A program made the position numbers and the translations under genes. This document shows positions 1-5,126 of a DNA stretch of 5,126 nucleotides, piece after piece; position 1 is the first letter of the stretch, and each line of letters opens with the position of its first letter. The DNA comes from Acidobacteriaceae bacterium (GTDB lineage: Bacteria > Acidobacteriota > Terriglobia > Terriglobales > Acidobacteriaceae): NCBI GenBank assembly GCA_025929125.1, contig JAICMT010000148.1:1-5126 (forward strand). Direction: 5' to 3'. Under the pieces are notes generated by a model. The model was not told where the DNA came from. It worked only from the letters and a program-made list of their open reading frames with translations, and ran no database searches.

Positions 1-153
1 GCAGAGGATGACGAGATCGAAGCAGCGCGTTTCCAGATAAGAGAGCGCGGAAACGATGTTCGTGTTGACGACTTCTACCCCGGTCCTGCGTAGAACCGCC
101 GCGCGCGTTTCCAGGAGGAAGGCGTCCTCACCGATCGAAAGGATAGCGGCCAT
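1..153 (-). CDS. Receiver-like (pseudo-response-regulator) protein, N-terminal part
   Basis: Only the first 51 residues lie in the window; the gene continues past the left edge. The reading begins MAAILSIGEDAFLLETR and ends FDLVILC, which follows the beta1-alpha1-beta2-alpha2-beta3 order of a CheY-like receiver domain (hydrophobic strand, R-x-x-L helix, G-V-E-V strand, A-L-x-x-L helix, F-D-L-V-I-L strand). In a normal receiver the first strand ends in an Asp pair and the third strand ends in the phosphorylated Asp. Here the first pair reads Gly8-Glu9 and the acceptor position is Cys51, so phosphorylation is unlikely. The ATG is supported by AGGAGA at 160-165, six bases upstream. It lies downstream of the Crp-like gene on the same strand, so the two may be functionally linked. 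Known background: degenerate small receivers of this kind are, as I recall, common in Acidobacteria. The role is unknown, and whether an output domain follows cannot be seen. Confidence 0.8.
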   Translation of the reverse strand, partial: MAAILSIGEDAFLLETRAAVLRRTGVEVVNTNIVSALSYLETRCFDLVILC

Positions 154-159
154 TCTGTC

Positions 160-165
160 TCTCCT
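160..165 (-). promoter_or_regulatory. Ribosome binding site of the receiver-like gene
   Basis: On the minus strand this reads AGGAGA, six bases before the ATG at 153. It is the best Shine-Dalgarno match in the window and fixes the start of the partial left-edge gene. Confidence 0.7.
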
Positions 166-278
166 GTGTCTCCCGGGCTTAGCTGACAGCCCCTCGATGG
201 AATCCAAACCGACGCGGGAAGGCTTCATCTTAGGCAGATTGCGGAGTAACCCACAGTCTGCCAACGAACGTAGCCGAC

Positions 279-307
279 ACAATATTTGGCCGTCCGTTCT
301 TTTGCAA
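279..307 (-). promoter_or_regulatory. Possible sigma70-type promoter for the receiver-like gene
   Basis: On the minus strand TTGCAA (302-307) and TATTGT (279-284) are separated by exactly 17 bases, each matching the consensus at four of six positions. Transcription would begin near 272, leaving a leader of about 120 bases before the start at 153. The -35 element sits inside a near-perfect 16-base palindrome (297-312). The match is modest and could be chance; the gene may instead be read through from the upstream regulator gene. Confidence 0.25.
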
Positions 308-312
308 GAGAA
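297..312. repeat. Near-perfect 16-base palindrome after the regulator gene
   Basis: The plus strand reads TTCTTTTGCAAGAGAA. The four outer pairs and the central TTGCAA are self-complementary, with one mismatched pair (T301/G308). It begins inside and just beyond the stop codon region of the Crp-like gene (stop at 316-318) and overlaps the candidate -35 of the next gene. The arms are too AT-rich and lack a following T tract on the transcribed strand, so it is a poor terminator; an operator is the better guess. Confidence 0.35.
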
Positions 313-315
313 AAT

Positions 316-1095
316 TCAGAGAATGTAGGTGATGTCGCCGGGGGGAGTCCTGCGCAGGACCCTCTCATAGCTGGCGTTGACGATGGAGTAGCACTCGCAA
401 GCGCGCTCGGCCAGCCCGGGCCGGTTCAGGATTCGAATGTGGCCGCGGGAGTAGCCGATAAGACCGGCTCGCTGCAGTTCGCCCGCTGCGACGGTGACGG
501 TGGAGCGCTGGACCCCAAGCATCTGAGAGAGGAATTCCTGGGTGAGGTGAAGGGTCTCGGTCTCGGTGCGGTCGGCTGAGGTGAGCATCCAGCGGGCTAG
601 GCGCGCCTCGACCTCATGCAGACGGTTGCAGAGAACGGATTGGGTGATCTGCGCAAACTGCAAATAACAGAAGGCGTGTACGAGCTTTTGAAGCTGGCCG
701 GGTTTGAGAAACTCCGCGCGCAGGATGGAGGCGCGGATGCGGTAGCCTTCGCCCGCGCCCTGCATGATGACGGTGTGCGACATCTGGGGCTGACCAAAGA
801 GGGCGGGCAGGCCGGAGAATCCTTCGCGGCCAATGACACCGACCTCGACCTGCTCGCCGGTCAGGGTGAGAGCGTCGGTGGAGATGAGGCCGGTATTGGG
901 GAAATATATGTATTCGATGGGGAGATTGGGTTCTGAGAGGCGCTTGCCCTGGGGCAGCTCCACCGAAGTGAGGTGCCGGAAGAGGGCGGCGTACTCCTCC
1001 GAAGGCAATTGTGCAAGGATGAGATTGCGGGGCCGGTGTGCTGCAGTTTGAGACACTCGTTCCGTTGGCCAGGTGAGACTCTGCTCATTTGACAC
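316..1095 (-). CDS. Crp/Fnr family transcriptional regulator
   Basis: A cytoplasmic DNA-binding regulator with the two-part Crp layout. Residues about 24-140 form the cyclic-nucleotide-binding-type beta roll (IEYIYFPNTGLIS, then VEVGVIGREGFSGLPALFG), a long dimerisation helix follows (about 135-170), and residues about 182-225 form a winged helix-turn-helix of the Crp type (LTQEFLSQMLGVQRSTVT). The E. coli Crp pocket signature with its Arg-Ser contact to cAMP is absent: after GREG the chain reads SHTVIMQ. cAMP is therefore probably not the ligand, and there is no Fnr-type Cys cluster at the N-terminus. The stop is TGA at 316-318. The start is uncertain. GTG at 1095 has GGAA seven bases upstream (259 residues); GTG at 1056 gives 246 residues, closer to the usual N-terminus, but its GGAA is only three bases away. 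Longer readings would run into proS and are rejected. It diverges from proS and precedes the receiver-like gene. Targets cannot be read from sequence; self-regulation through the nearby dyad is plausible. Confidence 0.9.
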   Translation of the reverse strand: MSNEQSLTWPTERVSQTAAHRPRNLILAQLPSEEYAALFRHLTSVELPQGKRLSEPNLPIEYIYFPNTGLISTDALTLTGEQVEVGVIGREGFSGLPALFGQPQMSHTVIMQGAGEGYRIRASILRAEFLKPGQLQKLVHAFCYLQFAQITQSVLCNRLHEVEARLARWMLTSADRTETETLHLTQEFLSQMLGVQRSTVTVAAGELQRAGLIGYSRGHIRILNRPGLAERACECYSIVNASYERVLRRTPPGDITYIL

Positions 1096-1103
1096 AAATG
1101 TGT
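1086..1103. promoter_or_regulatory. Candidate operator dyad at the regulator start
   Basis: Two overlapping inverted repeats are visible: CATTTG-ACA-CAAATG (1086-1100) and ACACA-AA-TGTGT (1092-1103), both with perfect arms. The site covers the possible GTG start at 1095 and lies 30-47 bases upstream of the alternative start at 1056. TGTGT/ACACA arms resemble the TGTGA-type half-sites of Crp-family proteins, although the 2-base spacer is much shorter than the classical 6. Binding of the adjacent regulator to its own promoter is an inference. Confidence 0.4.
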
Positions 1104-1300
1104 TCCGGGCCCGAGCCCCGCCTGACGTACTTGAGCGGGGTCCGCGCTTTGCGCGTTTCGGGGACAGTTCGACGTTACGAAAGTTCCGGCGACGGCGTCT
1201 GTTTGCTACAAAACAAAACATACAAAATACAGGGTTTCCGGTTCTCAGAGACGGTTCGCCAGATACGGCAGCGCGCGCCTGAAGAGCGAGACGTTTAGAA

Positions 1301-1338
1301 TTGGGTTTGGCCCGGAATTCCCGGGCAAGGAAACCCAA
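1301..1338 (+). other. Strong stem-loop in the proS upstream region
   Basis: TTGGGTTT (1301-1308) pairs perfectly with AAACCCAA (1331-1338). Inside it GCCCGG (1310-1315) pairs with CCGGGC (1321-1326) around a five-base loop, with an asymmetric bulge (one base against four). The total is 14 base pairs. It lies about 100 bases before the proS ATG and would be at the 5' end of a transcript started from the TAGAAT at 1296 if that is a real -10. It could be a leader regulatory hairpin or a dispersed REP-like intergenic repeat. It is not a clear terminator, since the T run comes eight bases later. Confidence 0.5.
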
Positions 1339-1350
1339 ACCAGGGTTTTT
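1331..1350 (+). other. Alternative hairpin competing with the stem-loop, ending in T run
   Basis: AAACCC (1331-1336) can also pair with GGGTTT (1343-1348) across a six-base loop. Two G-T wobble pairs extend it (1329-1330 with 1349-1350). The same AAACCC is the right arm of the upstream stem-loop, so the two structures exclude each other. The run TTTTT at 1346-1350 is partly inside the stem, so any terminator activity would be weak. Confidence 0.35.
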
Positions 1351-1382
1351 CAGACACTGTTCCGGCCGATCCGGAAGCGGTG

Positions 1383-1391
1383 ATTTGTGTC
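1383..1391 (-). promoter_or_regulatory. Second copy of the GACACAAAT half-site, upstream of proS
   Basis: The plus strand reads ATTTGTGTC, the exact reverse complement of GACACAAAT at 1091-1099 inside the operator dyad beside the regulator start. It ends 44 bases before the proS ATG. A nine-base match placed at both ends of a divergent region suggests one regulator acting on both genes, but there is no dyad around this copy and chance remains possible. Confidence 0.3.
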
Positions 1392-1435
1392 TCTGAGGCG
1401 CGGAAGTGGAAGCGCCGGAAAGTGTCCCAGGTACG

Positions 1436-3235
1436 ATGCATCGCTGGTCCCAATTGTTCATTCCGACTCTGCGGGAGGCCCCTGCCGACGCGGAGGTCAC
1501 AAGCCATAAGCTGCTGCTACGCGCAGGCTATATTCGCCAGCTTGGCGCAGGCCTGTACTCGCAACTGTTCCTGGGAAACCGGGCGCTGAACAAGATCGTG
1601 AGCATCATCCGAGAGGAGATGGACACGATCGGGCAGGAGTTCCACTTGCCTGCCTTGAATCCGCGCGAGGTGTGGGAGGAGAGCGGGCGCTGGTCGGGCA
1701 TGGGAAGCAACATGTTCCGGCTGACAGACCGCAAAGGGGCCGACCTGTGCCTGGCGATGACGCATGAGGAGATCATGACTTCGATCGCGCGGTCCGAGCT
1801 GCGGAGCTACAAGCAGCTGCCGCAGATCTGGTACCAAATTCAGACGAAGTTCCGGGACGAACCGCGGCCGAAATCCGGGCTGCTGCGGGTCCGGCAGTTC
1901 CTGATGAAGGACTCCTACTCGTTCGACCTGGACGAGGCGGGGTTGGACGAGAGCTATCGGCGGCACGACGAGGTGTACCGGAGGATCTTCCGGCGCTGCG
2001 GGCTGGAGTTTGTGGCGGTGGATGCGGACTCGGGGTCGATGGGCGGGTCGCAGTCGCAGGAGTTTATGGTGTACACCGAGGCGGGCGAGGACCTGATTGC
2101 GAGCTCGGCGGCCGGCTATGCGGCCAATGTGGAGAAGGCCACCTCGAAGCTGCCGGTGGTGGAAGACCTGGCGGCGACGGGCGATGGCAAGCCCGAACTG
2201 GTGCATACGCCGGGTCAGCGGACCATCGATGAAGTGGGGGCATTCCTGGGTGTGGCTCCGGTCCACCAGATGAAGACGATGGCCTACATGGTGGAGCATC
2301 CGGAAGCGGATGAGAAGCAGGTGAAGACGGTTGGGAAGACGCGTGCGGTGGTGGCCTTCCTGCGCGGCGACCACCAGATCAACGAGACCAAGCTGGCGGG
2401 AGTGGCTGGAGGCGAGCTGCGGCCGATGCACGCGGAAGAGATCGCCACAGTATTCCAGGCTCCGGCCGGATATCTTGGGCCGATGGGGCTGGAGGCAGCG
2501 CCGCATGTGCGGAAGCCGGGAGTTCTGGTTGTGCTGGATGCAGCGCTCGAGGGCCGGACCAACCTGATCTCGGGCGCGAACAAGGAGGAGTACCACCTGC
2601 GGAATGTGACTCCCTTGCGGCATTTTAAACCGACGCTGGTGGCCGATATCCGCAGCGTGAACGAGGGCGAGCCGGATCCGGTGAGCGGGGAGCCGCTGCG
2701 GATCGGCAAGGCGGTGGAGATTGGGCATATTTTCAAGCTCGGGTACAAGTACACCAAGTCCATGGGTGCCAGTGTTTTGAACCGCGATGGCAAGGAGACG
2801 ACGCCAATCATGGGGAGCTACGGAATTGGAGTGGAACGGATTCTGACCTCCGCGATTGAGCAGTCCGCTGCGCAGTTCGGTGGACGCGGACAGACGGACG
2901 CTTATGCCCTGCCCCCCTCGATTGCGCCGTTCCAAGTGGTGGTGACGGTGACCAATGTGAAGGAAGCAGAACTGCTGGCCGCGGGGGAGAACCTGTCCGG
3001 ACAACTGGCTGCGGCCGGAATCGACGTCCTGCTGGATGACCGGGACGAGCGCGCCGGCGTCAAATTCAAAGACGCTGAACTGATCGGCGTGCCGTTTCGT
3101 ATTGCAGTCGGAAAGAAGCTCGCCGAAGGAAAAGTGGAAGTCCTGAACCGCCTGACGGGCCATACAGAGGACGTGCCGGTTGCGGGCGTCGTGAAGCATA
3201 TGCAAACGCTCTTGTGCGCCGAGAGCCGCGCTTAG
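1436..3235 (+). CDS. proS: Prolyl-tRNA synthetase, bacterial type with editing domain
   Basis: Cytoplasmic class II aminoacyl-tRNA synthetase that charges tRNA-Pro with proline using ATP. The 599-residue protein matches the bacterial (ProS type 1) build. The N-terminus reads [12 protein letters not shown] followed by [17 protein letters not shown] (motif 1 region). The T-H-E-E proline-pocket loop is at 109-112, and motif 2 with Arg140 is in [13 protein letters not shown]. The YbaK-like editing insertion spans about 236-400, with Lys280 in the position of E. coli Lys279 and the [10 protein letters not shown] signature (310-319); it should hydrolyse Ala-tRNA-Pro. HIFKLGYKY (431-439) and motif 3 [11 protein letters not shown] (460-470) complete the core, and the anticodon-binding domain runs from about 499 to the end. 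The usual SHEF segment reads SQEF (207-210). An in-frame GTG at 1406 would add ten residues; ATG at 1436 fits the family N-terminus better, though its Shine-Dalgarno is weak. It is followed closely by the penicillin-binding protein gene. Confidence 0.97.
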   Translation: MHRWSQLFIPTLREAPADAEVTSHKLLLRAGYIRQLGAGLYSQLFLGNRALNKIVSIIREEMDTIGQEFHLPALNPREVWEESGRWSGMGSNMFRLTDRKGADLCLAMTHEEIMTSIARSELRSYKQLPQIWYQIQTKFRDEPRPKSGLLRVRQFLMKDSYSFDLDEAGLDESYRRHDEVYRRIFRRCGLEFVAVDADSGSMGGSQSQEFMVYTEAGEDLIASSAAGYAANVEKATSKLPVVEDLAATGDGKPELVHTPGQRTIDEVGAFLGVAPVHQMKTMAYMVEHPEADEKQVKTVGKTRAVVAFLRGDHQINETKLAGVAGGELRPMHAEEIATVFQAPAGYLGPMGLEAAPHVRKPGVLVVLDAALEGRTNLISGANKEEYHLRNVTPLRHFKPTLVADIRSVNEGEPDPVSGEPLRIGKAVEIGHIFKLGYKYTKSMGASVLNRDGKETTPIMGSYGIGVERILTSAIEQSAAQFGGRGQTDAYALPPSIAPFQVVVTVTNVKEAELLAAGENLSGQLAAAGIDVLLDDRDERAGVKFKDAELIGVPFRIAVGKKLAEGKVEVLNRLTGHTEDVPVAGVVKHMQTLLCAESRA

Positions 3236-3239
3236 AGCC

Positions 3240-3244
3240 GGAGG
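3240..3244 (+). promoter_or_regulatory. Ribosome binding site of the penicillin-binding protein gene
   Basis: GGAGG lies five bases after the proS stop and 13 bases before the ATG at 3258. The spacing is longer than usual, but no better start codon lies nearer in frame, and the protein pattern (short basic tail, then membrane helix) supports the ATG. Confidence 0.5.
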
Positions 3245-3257
3245 CTCGTCGGTCAGA

Positions 3258-5126
3258 ATGCCTGTCAAAGTGAAGCTGGGAAGTGTCGGGAAGAAAGCAG
3301 GCACGAAGCACCGCATTCTGCGGGGGATTGCTGCTGCGGTGCTGATCTGCGTGGCGCTGGGTGCGGTTGTCTTTGGTGTTATCTACCTGAAGTACCAGAA
3401 GATCGTGGACGACCGGCTGGCTTCCGGACCGATTTTTGCCAGCGTGTCGCAGGTGTTTGCCGCGCCGCGCGAGGTGCGCGTGGGGCAGAGCCTGAGCGTA
3501 CCCACGATTGCGCAGAATCTGCGCATCGCGGGATATAACGCGAATCCGAAGCTGGGCACCTTCACGGTCAGTGGGAACAGCATCACCATCAAGCCCGGGC
3601 CGGAGAGCTACCACTCGACGGACGGCGCCACGATTACGACCGCGCCGAGCACGGGGGACAGCGAGCCGGGACAAGGCTGGTCGGTGAGCTCTATTACCGC
3701 GGACAACGGAGCCGCTCTGGCCGCCTACGAGCTGGAGCCGCAGTTGATTACGGCCCTGAGCGAGGACAAGAACCGCATCAAGCGGCGGCTGGTCACGTAT
3801 AAGGAGATTCCGCCACAACTGGTTCAGGCAGTGACATCGATCGAGGACCGCCGCTTCTTTGAGCACCACGGAGTGAACTATGTGCGCACGTTCGAGTGCG
3901 CTGTCCAGGACTTGATGAGTCACAGGATGAGCTGTGGCGGCTCGACGATCACACAGCAACTGGCGCGCAGCTTCTTTCTAACTCCGGATAAGAAGCTCTC
4001 ACGGAAAGTTGCCGAGCTGATGATTACGTTTCAGCTGGAGGCGCGATTCAACAAGCAGCAGATCTTTGAGATGTACGCCAACCAGGTGCCCCTAGGACAG
4101 CGCGGGACTTATGGCATCAACGGCTTTGGCGAGGCGGCGCAGGCGTTCTTCGACAAGGACCTCCGGCAGCTGGATGTTTCGGAATGCGCTTTGCTTGCGG
4201 GACTGATTCAATCGCCGAGCTGGCGCAACCCGTTCATGCACAAGGAACGTGCGATCTCCCGGCGCAATGTGGTGCTGGACGCGATGGCGGATACGGGAGC
4301 GCTGACGCAGGCGCAGGCAGACCGAGCAAAGGCCGAGCCGCTGAAACTTGCCGCGCCAAACATGGACGCCTCCGAGGCACCCTACTTTGTGGACCTGGTG
4401 CATGAGCAGCTGGAGAAACGAATTTCGGACCAGGAGGTTTCGCGCGGCAACCTGCGGATTTACACCTCGCTGGACCCCGAGCTGCAGCGGGCGGCGGCGG
4501 AGGCGGTGCAGGTCGGCATTAAGAACGTGGATGAGTTGGTTCGCAAGCGCCACAGGAAAAATGACACCAACATCACTTATCCGCAGGTGGCGCTGGTGGC
4601 GCTGAATCCACATACGGGCCAGATCCTGGCGCTGGTTGGAGGCAGGAACTACGGGGTGTCGCAGCTGAACCATGCGGTGGCGGAGCGGCCGACGGGCTCG
4701 ATCTTCAAGCCGTTTGTGTATGCGACTGCGTTCAACAGCTCGCTGAATGGGACGGACTTTGATTCGAATGGGGTTTTCACGGCCATTTCGGCGCTGAATG
4801 ACGATCCGCAGAACTTTGAGTTCGACGGCAAAGCCTACACGCCGGGCAACTTTGAGCGGGGCGAGTATCCGGGGATGGTGACGGCAGTGCAGGCGCTGGC
4901 GCACTCGCTGAACATTGCAACGATATCGCTGGCGCAACAAGTGGGCTATGAGAATGTAGCTGCGCTGGCGCGTGCTGCGGGCATCACCTCGGTGCGGGCG
5001 ACGCCCTCGATGGCGATTGGCACCTACTCGGCGACACCGATCGATATGGCGGGAGCGTATACGGTGTTCGCCAACGGCGGCGTGCACGAGCAGCCGTGGC
5101 TGCTGGCGAGCGTACGCAACGCGAAC
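3258..5126 (+). CDS. Class A penicillin-binding protein (PBP1B-like), C-terminus beyond window
   Basis: A bifunctional peptidoglycan synthase anchored in the inner membrane that polymerises lipid II and cross-links stem peptides in the periplasm. All 623 codons to the window edge are open. A basic cytoplasmic tail (1-22) precedes one membrane helix (about 23-44). Residues about 58-140 (IFASVSQVFAAPREVRVGQ, then TVSGNSITI) resemble the UB2H domain of PBP1B. The GT51 domain spans about 170-335: catalytic Glu196 in SIEDRRFFEHHG, GGSTITQQLARSFF (227-240), the likely second Glu253 in RKVAELM, and MYANQVPLGQRG (272-283). The transpeptidase begins near YTSLDPELQ (402-410), with SxxK at Ser481-Lys484 (TGSIFKPF) and SxN at Ser550-Asn552. 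The KTG box is expected downstream of the window, so absence here is truncation, not loss. It starts 22 bases after proS with no terminator between them, so co-transcription is likely. It is an mrcB/ponA-type gene; the exact subtype is uncertain. Confidence 0.96.
   Translation, partial: MPVKVKLGSVGKKAGTKHRILRGIAAAVLICVALGAVVFGVIYLKYQKIVDDRLASGPIFASVSQVFAAPREVRVGQSLSVPTIAQNLRIAGYNANPKLGTFTVSGNSITIKPGPESYHSTDGATITTAPSTGDSEPGQGWSVSSITADNGAALAAYELEPQLITALSEDKNRIKRRLVTYKEIPPQLVQAVTSIEDRRFFEHHGVNYVRTFECAVQDLMSHRMSCGGSTITQQLARSFFLTPDKKLSRKVAELMITFQLEARFNKQQIFEMYANQVPLGQRGTYGINGFGEAAQAFFDKDLRQLDVSECALLAGLIQSPSWRNPFMHKERAISRRNVVLDAMADTGALTQAQADRAKAEPLKLAAPNMDASEAPYFVDLVHEQLEKRISDQEVSRGNLRIYTSLDPELQRAAAEAVQVGIKNVDELVRKRHRKNDTNITYPQVALVALNPHTGQILALVGGRNYGVSQLNHAVAERPTGSIFKPFVYATAFNSSLNGTDFDSNGVFTAISALNDDPQNFEFDGKAYTPGNFERGEYPGMVTAVQALAHSLNIATISLAQQVGYENVAALARAAGITSVRATPSMAIGTYSATPIDMAGAYTVFANGGVHEQPWLLASVRNAN

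Larger units (their letters stand above)
1104..1435. other. Divergent intergenic control region between regulator and proS
   Basis: No protein-coding gene is supported here; the short readings through it have no recognisable family pattern. It contains a GC hairpin CCCCGC/GCGGGG (1116-1121 with 1135-1140, 13-base loop), a small hairpin CGCGC-TTT-GCGCG (1143-1155), and an AT-rich patch (1202-1230) that is the most promoter-like stretch by composition. It also has a lone -10-like TAGAAT (1296-1301, five of six) with no acceptable -35, and the strong stem-loop listed separately. CAGGGTTT occurs twice (1230-1237 and 1341-1348). No promoter can be assigned with confidence for either gene. The proS start has only a weak Shine-Dalgarno (CAGG, 1428-1431). 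Confidence 0.6.

Noticed and set aside
56..328. Plus-strand 90-residue open frame at the left end
   Set aside because: It lies opposite the receiver-like gene, which has a clear Shine-Dalgarno and domain pattern, and the frame then crosses intergenic DNA.
286..936. Plus-strand open frames opposite the Crp-like gene
   Set aside because: They are antisense shadows of the regulator; none shows a domain pattern or ribosome binding site.
1116..1155. Two small GC hairpins as rho-independent terminators
   Set aside because: They lie at the 5' side of both divergent genes and lack a proper T tract, so a terminator role is not supported.
1200..1435. T-box riboswitch upstream of proS
   Set aside because: No T-box signature sequence or specifier stem arrangement was seen, and the inferred host is not from a group where T-boxes on proS are expected.
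1096..1500. N-terminal extension of the Crp-like protein to an upstream ATG at 1500
   Set aside because: It would run through the strong stem-loop and overlap the proS start, and the added 135 residues are low-complexity and unlike any Crp-family N-terminus.
1517..3316. A 599-residue open frame on the minus strand opposite proS
   Set aside because: It mirrors the codon structure of proS in a GC-rich gene, its protein is rich in His/Arg/Leu with no family pattern, and proS is unmistakable on the other strand.
3066..5087. Long minus-strand open frames (3066-3959 and 4092-5087) opposite the PBP gene
   Set aside because: They lie entirely or largely under a well-conserved coding region with all catalytic motifs on the plus strand; the translations are Arg-rich and featureless.
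4887..5126. Loss of the KTG box, making the PBP transpeptidase inactive
   Set aside because: The KTG motif normally lies well downstream of SxN, beyond the window end; its absence here is truncation.

Overview
The window looks like ordinary chromosome from a GC-rich Gram-negative bacterium, most likely an acidobacterium of the Terriglobus/Granulicella/Edaphobacter type. That assignment is an inference. It rests on a Crp/Fnr-like regulator without the cAMP pocket, a small receiver-like protein without the phospho-acceptor Asp, and the flavour of the proS and penicillin-binding protein sequences. No mobile element, CRISPR array, rRNA or tRNA was seen.

Left arm (1-1095, minus strand). A Crp/Fnr-type transcription factor (about 316-1095) is followed in the same direction, after a 162-base gap, by the first 51 codons of a receiver-like (response-regulator-type) protein that runs off the left edge. 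The receiver-like protein has Cys where the phosphorylated Asp would normally sit, so it is probably a pseudo-receiver.

Divergent control region (about 1096-1435). This non-coding stretch separates the leftward regulator from the rightward proS. It holds a short dyad at the regulator's start, a matching 9-base half-site in inverted orientation just upstream of proS, a strong stem-loop, and a second hairpin that would compete with it for the same bases. These are the least explained signals in the window.

Right arm (1436-5126, plus strand). A complete bacterial-type prolyl-tRNA synthetase with an inserted editing domain is followed 22 bases later by a class A (bifunctional) penicillin-binding protein of PBP1B-like build. 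It has a transmembrane anchor, a UB2H-like region, a GT51 glycosyltransferase and the start of the transpeptidase, and it is cut by the window end before the KTG box. The short spacing and absence of a terminator suggest one transcript that joins translation capacity to peptidoglycan synthesis. I found no evidence for a wholly new multi-gene system. The candidates worth checking are the proS leader structure and the regulator/pseudo-receiver pair.
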